In this document: in pieces, positions 35,301 through 46,199 of the stretch | Position numbering within the stretch: the first letter of the stretch is position 1 | How the letters are laid out: every line of letters begins with the position of its first letter | Assembly: GCA_023053545.1 (NCBI GenBank) | Contig: JAKZAN010000006.1 | Coordinates: forward strand, 4,593,001 to 4,657,000 | Direction of reading: 5' to 3' | Length of the DNA stretch: 64,000 nucleotides | DNA from: Lepidurus packardi | Lineage: Eukaryota > Arthropoda > Branchiopoda > Notostraca > Triopsidae | Made by a program: the position numbers and the translations under genes | Notes under the pieces: generated by a model | The model's input: the letters and a program-made list of their open reading frames with translations, nothing else | What the model was told of the DNA's origin: nothing | The model's database searches: none

Positions 35301-37998
35301 TTTATTTAGCAGAAGAGTTGAAATGGTAGACTAGCTTTTGGGGGATGCGAAAAAGAAGTGCGAAAACTGTTTATTTACAAAGGGAACTCACTAGCAGATG
35401 AAAAGTACCGGGAACGCGAGGCTCGTGCCGATGTCGCGCTCCAGGATTTCTCGTGTGACTGTCAATGAGTTGCTAATGCACACCACACGGACTTGTTTTT
35501 GTCTCGGAAGGTATTTCGCATGAGTCGCTGTAGGAATAAAAGGGGGTAAAGGTAGCAGAAATGGAGAGAAATCGGCACGGCACCCAACACACAAGTGTAA
35601 TAGAGTGCAGCACGCCAAGGTTTTTCATAGAGTAGTGGAAATGGCGCTTTGTGTGTGCATGACATTAGATTTAGCACCTGCGTAAACGCCCTGCATTGTC
35701 TTCCCAGAAAAGATATAGAGTGAACATGTACACGAGAGAAAACTTTGTGGCGGTGACTTTTAAACAAGGCGGCTGGGATGTTTGGAAGAGAGGGAGATTT
35801 GGAAGAATTAAGTTTTAAAATTTGGGGTAGAGGCTATGTGTATTAAAGATTTGGAAATGAAGAGGGGGAGAAGCTTTAGAGGGTAAAAGGGAAGGACATT
35901 ATATGCGCCAGTATATGGGAAATTATTCTCTTTTCGGTGAAATGTAAAGGAATGTATTTGGAAACGGAAAATCCCCTCATTGCGATTCAGAGCAGACTCT
36001 CTCGCATTCTTTGGGAACTAGCGGACGCCTTTTGCATTGTAATACAATAACCGACAGTATTGCTTAGGAAATGGTGCAACGTTTTGCGTAAGATTATTCA
36101 ATCCTAGTGCGTAATGCCCTAAATCCTATTGCGTAGTACCCCAGCTTAACTTAATCCCTTAAAAGAGGCCATAGATATCAAGAAACAAACGTTATCTCTG
36201 TAAGTATAGAGCCGAAAATCTAGTTTCTAAGGATATTTTTCTTTCCTTCCTACGCGAAATAATAATGAAGCTATTAAAGAAAGAATTGGTACAAAAGAAC
36301 TTTGTTTACTCTACGCATGGAAGTAAACAGTTACCGTGGTAACCACCGTAAGCCACGCCATCACGCGTATGTGACGTCACGAGCCAAAGTTTGAATGTCA
36401 ATAACTCTTGAACGGCTGTTAGTAAAAACGTGAAACAAATTCACCGTTCTTGGAAACAAAGCACACTACGAACTTGTCCCCTTTGAGCTATTGCACCCTT
36501 TCAATAAGCACTTAATTAAACTGTCTAGAACTGTAGTTTTATGCATGTAAAACAAGTTTTAATGCAATTAAGAATGTTATTTGTATGCGCATAAAAAGAA
36601 TTCTATCCGTATAGAAGCGTCAGTTTTAACGCAATTAAGAGTACGGCACTGTATCCAAAATTAAGTATATAATGCATGTTTGGGTGGGAATGTTTTAGTT
36701 TATTTTGAGGTTGAAGAATTAAAAGCTTGCTGTGCATTCCAGCCAGTTTTCGTGACCACTTTGGGGTTGCTTGAAGATTGTGAAGGGTATATAAGGGGGA
36801 AGAAAGTATTCCAAAAACCGAAAAATTGAGAGAAAAAGGTTGTTCGGGCACATTTTTCACCTTCAAAAGCTTCACCAACCATTTCCAATATGTCCCCTAC
36901 TCGTATGCAGAAAAAAAAAGGTGAAAGGAAAACCGTCAAGCGACACGATTTGCCCATATAGAGCCCACCCTCATACCATAAACATACCTGCATGCCTATG
37001 TTAGACAGACGATATCAGATGGCATATACCTTGGGAAGTAGACGGTAAAAGCAGATCTTTGGGAGACAAGCAAGTAGCTTTCTGGTCTGCTGTATATCGG
37101 AAACCTTTTGTACGGGGCTTTGCCGACCATTACCCATAACAATCCGTCCATTTGGAAGCTTCTTAATTCAGGACTGCTGCTCTGGCACCAAATCGTGGTT
37201 CCCCAAAGGGCTCCAGAGGATTGTTTGTCGACGCCTTATGTTGAACTCAAACTTGCTCCAGCCAAGCTCAATTTTTTTTTATTTTTTTTTTTATTTTTTT
37301 TTTCCTTTTCATTTGACATTTATCTTGTTATATGCGTTGTTATGGTGCGGAGGTTGACACATCAAGTTAATTTATCATTTTTTTCTTGCTTACAGGTGCA
37401 CAGATGGCTACGTTGGTCAGCGCTGCGAGTTCAAAGACCTAGAAGGTTCCTACTTACGTAAGTCATTACTTTTCATATTTAAAAAAAAAATATTCATGTA
37501 TTTTTGTTATTTTTTACAGCGTTACGAGAGAAGATTATGCTGGAAAAAGCCAGCATTGCTGGCGGAGCCACCGTGGCAGTCGTTTTGGTCGTCATCCTGT
37601 CCATTATCTTCTATACGTACGTTCGACAACGGCGGAAAGATAAACGACTCAAGTAAAAACGATTTCTTATAAAAAAATAACGTTCGAAAACATTAGAACT
37701 AATTTCGGGTGTCTTTTGGATCATTAGCAGCGTCATGGAAACTCGTTTGGAACGGATAGAAACACACCGACTGCAGCAGCGAGCTATGGTCCATCGTGTG
37801 TCGTCCCAGCCCGTGTTCACCTTGCAAACTTCCGCACATACGTCGCCCACACGTCCAGCACTCGCTGCAAGCCATATCGTTCCTGACAGTCCGCGGGAAA
37901 CAGAGTCGATACTACGGTCTAATGTATCCAATTCGCGAACCCAGAAGCGAAACGAAACCGAAGAATTACGTACAGAAACAGGAACAGCATCAGCTTGA
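19886..37998 (+). CDS. spi: Spitz-type EGF receptor ligand (TGF-alpha family precursor)
   Basis: Type I membrane precursor of an EGFR ligand, expected to be released by Rhomboid cleavage in the secretory pathway. Coding exons: 19886-20060, 34911-35109, 37396-37457, 37520-37652, 37728-37998; phases agree throughout (279 aa). A hydrophobic LTFLVMAALLFRIG core (about residues 43-56) is followed at once by ECCSSRSTPKPR, matching where Drosophila Spitz has its signal peptide and CSSR..PKPR. A Pro-rich stretch and RPNITF (N-glycosylation site) precede one EGF domain with cysteines 96, 105, 111, 124, 126 and 135 (YCLNGATCFTVKIA, GYVGQRCEFK). Then come YLPLREK, the Rhomboid-type site LEKASIAGGA and a TM helix ending FYTYVRQRRK. 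The tail is basic and Ser/Thr-rich. The start is uncertain: the n-region is long and Ser-rich, and the frame stays open to an acceptor at 19662, so an upstream start is possible. Intron 1 is 14.85 kb. The last exon has a NAGNAG acceptor (tagcag). Confidence 0.85.
20135..20450 (+). repeat. R1 repeat copy
   Basis: Near full length: 'aaaatctggttctagcgata', 'ggagctattacagatagaac', 'taaggggcc', 'ccgccatggtacctccgtga' with a CRE half-palindrome, 'gtaactcgtgaacggctgct' and tail 'acatgtgattgtggtcc'. It is very close in sequence to the copy at 27.5 kb, so the two are recent relatives. Confidence 0.8.
22388..23371. repeat. Composite element: 95-bp direct repeats flanking a palindromic core
   Basis: A segment with 'acgagaaca', then 'cttccacgtgtgggtgattt' and 'aagtg(a/g)catgt(a/g)caag' occurs at 22388-22482 and again in the same orientation at 23270-23371. 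Between them is AT-rich DNA with a long inverted repeat: left arm 22613-22677, right arm 22799-22865, arms over 85% complementary, loop about 120 bp. Related fragments ('attgcctacgcc(g)gattaat', 'acgcctata(c/t)gccaatag') lie around 22560, 22990, 23110 and 23180. This could be a fold-back or MITE cluster inside a duplicated segment. No ORF. Confidence 0.7.
24540..25160 (+). repeat. Tandem array, about 79-bp period, 6-7 copies
   Basis: Each unit has 'ttgccagtaacgaaaatttg', 'ccaatttacaacggaa(a/t)t', then 'gagaaaaaaatttcctaat' and 'ttttgggatttttttt'. Copies of the 'cagtaacga' block are near 24676, 24755, 24833, 24910, 24990, 25067 and 25149. Length variation is mostly in the homopolymer. ORFs across it are repeat artefacts. 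Confidence 0.9.
26115..26275 (-). repeat. R1 repeat copy, reverse orientation, truncated
   Basis: Read on the minus strand it has 'cgaaaaatctagtttctaga', then a diverged middle, a TGACGTCA palindrome and 'actcgtgaa'. The tail is missing. Confidence 0.65.
27510..27800 (+). repeat. R1 repeat copy, near full length
   Basis: It starts with 'gcggaaatctagtttctagt' and contains 'ggagctattacagaaagaaa', 'gcatagagtaaggggccac', 'ccatggtacctccgtgacgt' and 'cataactcgtgaacggctgc'. It is the closest relative of the 20.1-kb copy. Confidence 0.8.
30180..31690 (-). mobile_element. Non-autonomous pogo/Tigger-like DNA transposon remnant, copy 1
   Basis: The core runs about 30350-31421. Both ends carry related sequence with gcggcgtctactg/ttgccgcttg and gtgatcac. 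Read on the minus strand, 30820-30990 encodes a helix-turn-helix of CENP-B/Tigger type (LNVKETLRLIET, stop, then TEAAVKLGIPQSSISKLL). A long palindrome 'cccagtcaattaaa...tttaattgactggg' lies at about 31095-31160. The left end is duplicated in tandem (255-bp period, 30180-30690) and the right end too (142-bp period, 31388-31690). The matching copy at 41.2-41.9 kb is in the opposite orientation. No catalytic DDE domain is present, so it cannot move on its own. Confidence 0.7.
34170..34640 (-). repeat. Tandem R1 copies, reverse orientation
   Basis: A segment with 'acccaaatcatatgctcagc', 'ctaggaggaattcattcttg' and 'agtctgcaatattcccag' is repeated at about 34180 and 34241. A third version ('attcttgtagtctacagtat') starts near 34410 and leads into a full R1 middle with 'gttcgcgagtta', 'atgacgtc', 'accatggttactgtttactt' and 'ttgtttac' on the opposite strand. 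It abuts the EGF-domain exon of the Spitz-like gene by under 300 bp. Confidence 0.75.
35110..37395 (+). other. Second intron of the Spitz-like gene
   Basis: A 2.3-kb intron splitting the EGF domain between C4 and C5, within the C-E-C motif. Apart from an R1 copy at about 36195-36510 it holds only short ORFs without domain character. Nothing else recognised. Confidence 0.6.
36195..36510 (+). repeat. R1 repeat copy, near full length
   Basis: Blocks in order: 'gaaaatctagtttctaagga', 'aataatgaagctattaaaga', 'ggaagtaaacagttaccgtg', 'gtgacgtcacg', 'aataactcttgaacggctg', then a 'gctattgcaccctttcaa' tail. Confidence 0.8.
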
Positions 37999-39353
37999 AA
38001 GCTTGTGGCGGCAGCAGGAAGAAGGAATGAATAGTATATTGCCAATCGCAAGGTCCTTTTTGTGATGACGCGATGCGCACAGAAGCCTAAAAATGAAAAA
38101 GAGTGCCAGAGTTACAAGTTTTTTTGGAAAGTTGGAGGAGTTTGTTGGAAAGAAAAGGGAAAGAACAAGATGGCGATGGTTTTGGATCATCCCTGTGGCA
38201 TCCTGGATGCGAAAGCGAAAACTCTCTTTTGGAGAAAACTTTAAAACGCGGGAGAAAAGAGGTGTCACATTCCGACCATAAGTGCAACGTGGTTGAAAAC
38301 TCCGAGTCCTTTATATCTCCTATTATTTGTTTTGAGAATCCTCCCGATTTTTTCCCCCCTTTTTCCTCACAGGATGCACGTATTTACATTGGTACGCATC
38401 CGTTTACTGCCTCCCTCTTTTTATGCCCTGTTAAATTAAACTTCAAAATAAAAACCAGCAAGGTGTTATTATATCCTCCTTCATGACAATCAGGTTCATC
38501 ACATTTGTACATATCAGTTGGAAAAAAATGCTTGGGAGGCTATTGTATATTTAGTTAGGCAACACAAATCGTGGAAATATCCTACTATGGAGGATTCCTC
38601 CCCGTCAAGATGTCCAACAGACCTTATTGGTAAAAAAAACTGGCAAATTTGTGACTTACTCGCTTTTGGTTTTGTTGACGATACTATTATTACAGACAAA
38701 ACCTTACCAATTACTTGAGATAAAAACTTGCGTGTCTAGGGTCACTTGATTCCTGTTTCTATTAGGGATTCTGTGTAAATAGTCGGGCGCTGAAGTAGAC
38801 CGTTAAAATTGAATAGCAAATGGCCTTTTTATTTCTAACTATTACCAAACTGACCTATTAACCTCTAATAAACCTCTTTAGATGAGTTTATATCCTTTTG
38901 AGGTAACCAGCATGAAAAATAAGCATTTATTTAAGATTCCGAGCCTCAAAAAGTAGTTCAAAAAGTTGAACCCGGACCTAGTGACGAATAGCAATGTGTG
39001 CATATTTCTCGGTTTCCGGGCCACCACCGTGCTAAGGTTTACTCCTGTGTATAACGCTCGGAAACCACGGAAACGCAATCTAGAAGCGATGGCCCTGGCT
39101 AAGCTAACCTCGGGTTAGCCGTTAGTGTGCCGCCCATCCAAGCCTGGCTTCCTTGTGTGTCTTTGCCTGTGTAGCCTGTGTTGCGCTGGGCCCGAGTCAC
39201 CCGAGCCAGGCCTGAGTCAAACCGCCATCTTGCTAGAGAAGTTTTGTCAGACGTCCTTGCTTGTCGCTGAAGTTTACGGTGTGGCCTGCCTTCCTAGTCT
39301 GCCAGCTCGGAGGTTTTTCAGTTTGCTTAATCACGTACAGATAAAAGGACAGA
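37999..39353. other. 3' region of the Spitz-like gene and 5' region of effete
   Basis: No further coding exon was recognised. An AATAAA lies near 38446 and may serve the Spitz-like transcript. Overlapping short ORFs at 38514-38718 on both strands are not convincing. The 300 bp before the effete ATG are more GC-rich and probably contain its promoter and 5' UTR. Confidence 0.4.
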
Positions 39354-40533
<1,180 letters not shown>

Positions 40534-41164
40534 TGTACTGCACCGTTTAGATCCCCTCCTTTTACGTATAACCCGTATTCGATTTGTACCCGAAATTCAA
40601 AAGTAACGTTGATCATCAGCAAAAAAAAACCAGCCACCCAGACTATCTTGAGAGGGGAGGGAAAGGGGAGTAATTGTTTATTCTTGCACTTTGAAGAGAA
40701 AGAAAAAAGGCCATTTGTGGAGTTTTGTGGGGGCTCTTTTTGAAAAAGTAAACTTGTAGGAGTTTTATTCTTATTATTATGATTTCCGTTTTCTCCCGTC
40801 CGTTGAAACATCAGAGTATGTGGTATTGGACCGTAAGGTACTATTGGCAAAATGCAGGTAGATGGCTTATTTTATTTATTTTTTACTTCTGCCTGAGGCA
40901 CCGTGCCGTGAAATTAACACCAGGGGAGATTTTCATCTCCCAACACTCTTCGAATTCTTCCTCTTGTCAGTAATCGCTACCATTTTACCCCCTCCCTCCC
41001 TTCTGATTTGCGTATTTGCGTCCATGATTGGATTTGAGGCAAAAACTATTCAGCGTTGTCATGCCCTGGGCTTTATGTTACATTTTTTTGTAATTTTTCT
41101 GATCCCATAAAAATACAACAGCGTAGGATAACCATCTTGTTCCAACCTCAACTCTTTCTTTACA
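40534..41164. other. effete 3' region
   Basis: Noncoding DNA following the effete stop codon, presumably 3' UTR and spacer. Short ORFs only. Confidence 0.5.
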
Positions 41165-41935
41165 TACAATAGAGGACTCGTGATACTATAGAGGACTATT
41201 GTGATAACTGGTTTTTAGAAGCAATTGCAAAAGAAGCTTCACATGCGCAGTAACGGAACTACAGTACTGATTGCTACATGGTCTTTGCATATTGACCAAT
41301 GACATTGCTTTTACGTCCTTTTGACCCATCCTGTCATTTCCAGCCTACTACTACGCTTAGGGGGAAATCCCTTCTAAACTCCCCAGTCAATTAAACGAGC
41401 AGGTTATTCAATTGAATGGCCAGTTCCTTTAATTGACTGGAAAGTTAGAAGGGATATCGTGTTGAGAAGCCTACCTAAGCGGAGGACTAGGCTTCAAAGG
41501 CGCACTGTTAGTTGCGTTTTAGACGTGTGGTTATATAAAAATGTCGACGCACAAGAAAAGAGTTGATTTGAATGTAAAAGAGACGTTGCGCCTCATTGAA
41601 ACTTAGGACAAGTTAAATTTAAAACACTGGCCACAAAGGGAAGCGGTCGTTAAGTTAGGAATTCCAATTATCTCTATCAAAATTGTTGAAAAATCGTTAC
41701 ATAATTAACATTAGTTTGTGTAGTGAATCTAGAAAAACGAAACATGTGGGAAAGTATCAAATGTAGACGATGCTTTATTTCTTTGATTTAAGCAAGCCAA
41801 TTTGTTCCACGCGCCGATTAATCGTAGCATTGTATTGTCATTTCCGATTTCGATTATTAGAATCTCCGCTTAATAGAATCGATATTCACTTGGCAAACGT
41901 GATCGCAATAAGAGGCATCTACTCTATTTAGATTT
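41165..41935 (+). mobile_element. Non-autonomous pogo/Tigger-like element, copy 2
   Basis: Homologous, in inverted orientation, to the element at 30.2-31.6 kb. From left to right: a decayed end (tgtgataactgg), 'ttgaccaatgacattgcttt', the long palindrome 'cccagtcaattaaacgagca' with its complement (41380-41445), an ORF from 41541 (MSTHKKRVDLNVKETLRLIE) broken by TAG at 41607, then HWPQREAVVKLGIP to a stop at 41706. The right end (41870-41930) is 'gatattcacttggcaaacgt' plus 'gatcgcaataagaggcatct'. The broken HTH and the absence of a transposase core make it non-autonomous. Confidence 0.7.
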
Positions 41936-42095
41936 GAAAAGCGTGTATTCTTTTTCTTTTATACGTGTCACACAAGTTTATATATTAAAACATCTATCTT
42001 TGGTGTGAAACTGGAATGCACAGGTTGTGTGGCACCATCGTGTCCAATGTTTTGCAAGAAGAAAGCGTTTTTTTTTTAAATATTTTTTATTTTTT

Positions 42096-43074
42096 TTATT
42101 TACGAAGATCGCCATCGTATGCATAGTCAGCCTTGTTGTGCATGATGAGCCGGTCGTCTACGAAGTAGAAAGAATCCGAACGAGTTTCGTAGGGATTTTT
42201 AATCATGTCTTCCACTAGTGAAAGAAAAAGGAATTTAGCTTCACGCCTAAAAAGTCTTATGCGGATTACTTCGGACTTACTTAGGTCGTTGCTAAGTGCA
42301 GGGAACTCGTATATGTGTTCGCACGTATTCTTGCTATTAGGAATGCAGAATCCAAAGTCGAAATCGAACGTTTTTAACAAGCGATCGCGGAAAAAGTGGC
42401 GCTCAATCATTCGGAACTTGTTAATTCCCTTATCACCCACCACGAATTCAACCCTGTATTCAAGCTCATCATTCAAAGTGGAATTTTCGATTTCGAAATA
42501 CTCACGTCGCTCCCACGGTTTTCAACTTGAGAAACTGCGGAGTAAACTGATACCGGACAAATCTGCCTGCATTGGGGTCCCCGTCTTCGTCGCTATCGGT
42601 GTCATCTTCTACGTCTGCGTCTACATGAGTCTTGGGAGCTTTTTAGCTTATGCAAAACTAGAGTTTACCTGGGGGCAAAGGCTTGGCAATCTCGAACAAG
42701 ACAGTGTTGCTTTCCAAATCTCTTATGCGGAAGCGAATGAAATCGATGTCGTAGACGTTTGCATCGGGGGAGCACAAGTATCCTATTAAAGCAAATGAAA
42801 GAAAGTCATGTTTTCGTTTTCGAAACCGGAAAAATGAAAGCTACGGTCAGTAGTCCGGTGTATTCTGAGCACATCTTCAGGAGTAACGAAGCCTTTGGCT
42901 AGGATCGAATCTTCAGCGAACGAATCTACGCCATAGGAGAAAAAAAAAGAAATTAGAACTATTTTACAATTGCAATCAGATGCTGTGCTTACCAACGTCA
43001 TTTTCCTTGCTGTTTCTGTTTAGCAAGTCCGTAACAGACGGGCTGGTCGCTGTTTCACCTTGCAAAAGACTCAT
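42096..43074 (-). CDS. unc-119: UNC119 lipid-binding chaperone
   Basis: Beta-sandwich protein of the PDE6D/UNC119/RhoGDI fold that binds N-myristoylated cargo such as Src-family kinases and ciliary G-protein subunits. Six exons read on the minus strand: 43074-42993, 42925-42845, 42782-42669, 42614-42506, 42453-42281, 42214-42096 (225 aa; human paralogues about 240). Family landmarks: [94 protein letters not shown] and MHNKADYAY. An acidic linker ([13 protein letters not shown]) lies before GRFVRY. The third intron is ambiguous: 54 nt with acceptor gacgcag, or 30 nt with an earlier in-frame acceptor (ctaaaaag). The stop codon lies within an aataaa-like stretch, so the 3' UTR may be very short. 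It is divergent from POLR3D. Confidence 0.93.
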
Positions 43075-43737
43075 GATGAATACGATGCTCTTTTGACTTG
43101 AAAAATTCGTATGGCACCAAGTTTGCTTGTCGTCTTGTGCAAACAGGATGTCAGGTCCTCGACTTTCAGGCCAACTGGGTCAAACAGACTGTCGAACAAG
43201 GAAATCAGGGTATCAGCCAAGCGTAACCACGGTTACAACAAAATTCAATTAATAATCAACATGTTTTTCAATACACTGCCATTGGCGTTACTTTATCAAC
43301 GTCGCCAAACATGCACGAAAAATGCTTCAATTCGAGTCTAAAAAGTACAAATACCTTAGTATCGATCCAACTGCGCTTCCCTTTTAATTAAAACATTTGT
43401 AAACTCAGGTTTTTGGCGACAAGCATGGCCGACAGCCTCCAATTGCGCTTTTCCGATATTACCGTGTTATTCTGTTGTTTTCTCCGTTACCTTGGCTTCA
43501 TGACGTCACGCATGGGGCTAATAGTACTAAAATATTTGCGAGCCATCTAGTGGCAATATTTGACAACATTTCTAACTTGCTGTTATACGAGCTATACGGC
43601 ACTTGGTCGCTTTCGGTATTTTCATTGCTGAAACACGTGGTTGGAGGACTTGTGAAGATGCCAAACCATAAATAGTAACAATAATCAGTAAATTTTAGGC
43701 TATTAGGCAAAGACAGCTCTATAAAAAGTGTTTAGCG
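43075..43737. promoter_or_regulatory. Divergent promoter region between unc-119 and POLR3D
   Basis: The 663 bp between the two start codons must hold both promoters unless transcripts overlap. A perfect CRE/ATF palindrome (atgacgtcacgc) sits at about 43500-43511. No clear TATA box was recognised in a position tied to either gene. No other repeat or ORF of note. Confidence 0.5.
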
Positions 43738-45570
43738 ATGGCAACCAACAGGCCCCTTAAGCAAGAAAAGCGACAAATCCCTAAACAATCCAACAGTCTT
43801 GCAGCAGCTTCAGATTCCACTTCCAATTCATCGAATGCAAGCCTTTCGTCGCCGGTGGATGCAGCAGACGGCTCTGTTACCAGGAGAATATTGTCCAAAA
43901 TCACGAGCCAACTACCTCCTGCACCTCCAGCAGCTCGTGAAGGCAGACTTTCTAGTCTTATAGAGCGCGATTTAACATTAGGAGGCAGTGCGGCCCTAAA
44001 GAACATTAGTGCTTCCCTCGGAGCTTCAAAATCTAAGAACAAAAAGGTGTTCACTCCTAATTTGAATATCAAAAGAGAAAAGAAAGACGGAGACTCGAGT
44101 TCTAGGTAAGAAACATCATTAATATTAGAGTTGTGTGTACATTTTTACTTTAAAGATGGCAAAGTGAATTGTTTTAAATTATTTCTTTATAGAAAAGATC
44201 AAAAAGATGATTATGGGGGCCGAAATGGATCTTTCGAAAGAGGACGAGGGAGAGGACGTGGGAGAGGAAGAGGCAAGGATTTGCTCATTCAAGTAATTGA
44301 TACAATACTAGTTTTTACTAAGCTGATCATTATTAATATGGTATTCTTTGGTAGACGGAGGGTATTTTCTCACGTGGTATTGGAGACGAGCGATTAAACC
44401 CGCGCCGTCGAGGCGGCCCTTCCTATGAATCTAGCGATAGCGGTCAGATGACGAGACCTACCCTTAATCTGGTAAAGTAGTCATTTCTAGAATTTGTAAT
44501 AATTTTTAATTCCTAAATTCCGATTTTAGTCCAAGAAGAAAGTGAACAAGGAAGAAGACGAAGCCCTGCTTAAAGAATTATTAAAGGATGATTTTATAAA
44601 CGATTTGGTTGAAGGAGATTCAGAACCTATTCAGCTACCTATGGTTAATTTAAGTATGTCATAATCGATAGTTAGTTATTATTTGTATGTACTTATTGTC
44701 TGTATTTATGTATTTAATTAAATTTAGGTATAAAGAAAGAGTCCAATGTGAAAAAGGAGGGGCTTGAAGTTAAAAGTACGTACCTTTGTATTTCATTCGG
44801 AATCACAATTACAAATGTAAAATTGCTTCTTAGTCAAGCAAGAAAAGCTGGAAGACATGGAAATCGACCAGTCGAAGCCCTTACTTGATCCTGACGGTGC
44901 TAAATTGGAGGAAGCAAAACTGGAAAGTGATTCAAAACCTTCACTCGAGAAGAAATCACACGGCAGAGATGTTTCATGGTCAGACGTATTGAAAACCCAA
45001 GATCAACTTGTGCTTTTCCAGGTAAAAAAGTCCGGTTTTTGCTATCCTGTTTTGTAAGTTTCGTGAGTACAGTTTCCCGATGCCTTGCCTGGCTTAACAG
45101 AGGAAGTGAAAAGCGAGAAAGGAAGTATTAACCCTAATGAGGCATCCTCAACTAACAAGAAACCTACACCATTAGAAAATACGTCTGCTAATCAGGTAAG
45201 GATTTGGATACTTTGGGGTATAAATGTGTTACTAGTGTGTTTACTAGTCTGCTGGTGAAATTCGAGCGGGCCTCAATTCATTACCTGAAGGCTGTATTGG
45301 CAAATTACAGATACTAAAGTCAGGAAAGACTCGTTTGGTTCTTGGCGAGCAAACCTTTGAATTTACTTCAATGAACCGAACAGGGTTCCAACAGGTACGT
45401 TTGCCAAACAATGAAATTCGGTTTGAACGTTGTGTTTTCCTTAGGATGTTATTTCGGTTAAAGCAGACAAAACTACTCGGACCGGTACCATGGTTTCTTT
45501 AGGACATGTTCCCTATAGCGCTGTTTGCAAGCCTGACTGGGATACACTACTAGGTTCTATTTTGCGGTAA
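43738..45570 (+). CDS. Polr3D: RNA polymerase III subunit RPC4 (POLR3D)
   Basis: Core subunit that, with RPC5, forms the TFIIF-like subcomplex of Pol III in termination and reinitiation. Nine exons: 43738-44105, 44193-44292, 44355-44471, 44530-44653, 44728-44775, 44834-45021, 45073-45195, 45248-45394, 45445-45570; phases agree and give 446 aa (human 398). The N-terminus is Ser-rich and disordered (SSNASLSSPVD), then LSSLIERDL, KKVFTPNLNIKREKK and an arginine-glycine tract (RGRGRGRGRGRG). The middle is acidic and Lys-rich (DEALLKELLKDDFI). The conserved RPC4 C-terminal domain follows: CIGKLQILKSGKTRLVLGE, FQQDVISVKAD and GTMVSLGHVPYSAVCKPDWD. Introns are 51-86 nt. The 3' end faces aveugle with only 134 bp between the stop codons. 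Confidence 0.92.
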
Positions 45571-45704
45571 TGTGTGTGGCAAAGTGATTGTTTCGTGGTT
45601 GTTTCGTGGAAGTATAAGGAGAACAATCTTCAGTGTTTATAACATTATTCCTTATATTACCAGCATTATGTACAGTAAACGGTGAAATGAAAAGCAATTC
45701 TACA

Positions 45705-46199
45705 TTATTCCCAAGGAATACCACTTCGCTTCTCCATATCTCGCATTTCAAGAATATCTGTTTTTAATCGCAGTTTGGTTATCTGGCGCCAAATCTCTTC
45801 TCGATGCTCGTAATTATGGATTCCCATTCTCTCAAGCGATAAATCAGTTAAACGAACTAACGCTCGGCCGCATATTCCGTGCTAAACAACAAACAAGATC
45901 ATATTTTAAATTTAATCAACGCTAATGCAATATGGTTATTGATTTGATTCTTTCTTACCTGAGCAAAGTATTCGCTGTACAAGTTATAATAATCACTACA
46001 ATGCCGTCTAAACCATTTTTGGACGTCTTGGGTAGTCCATAAATGAACTGGCTTTGGTCTCGCTGCTGTTTTAGGCTGTTCAGTAAAATAGTCGAGCAAA
46101 ATCAAGGGTATTATTATATTAAATTATGGTTTTATTTCCATTTACCTTCGGTTTATTGTTTGCATTCTGAACTTCCTCGCCTGCCAAAGTGTCTTTCAT
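45705..46199 (-). CDS. ave: Aveugle-like SAM domain protein
   Basis: Small SAM-domain scaffold; in Drosophila Aveugle (Hyphen) links CNK to KSR and promotes Raf activation downstream of Ras. Three exons on the minus strand: 46199-46146, 46075-45959, 45881-45705 (115 aa; Drosophila protein about 106). After a short linker (RPKPVHLW) the SAM domain spans about residues 26-95: TTQDVQKWFRRHCSDYYNLY, EYFAQHGICGRALVRL, LSLERMGIHNYEHREEIW. A family-typical tail KTDILEMRDMEKRS follows. Both introns are 70-77 nt. The similarity to Aveugle (LWT..DV.KW.RRHC.., TGRAL.R.., REAIWREI..., TDIMEIRDMER) is clear by eye; a vertebrate-like SAMD12 is the nearest alternative, and probably the same family. Confidence 0.88.
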
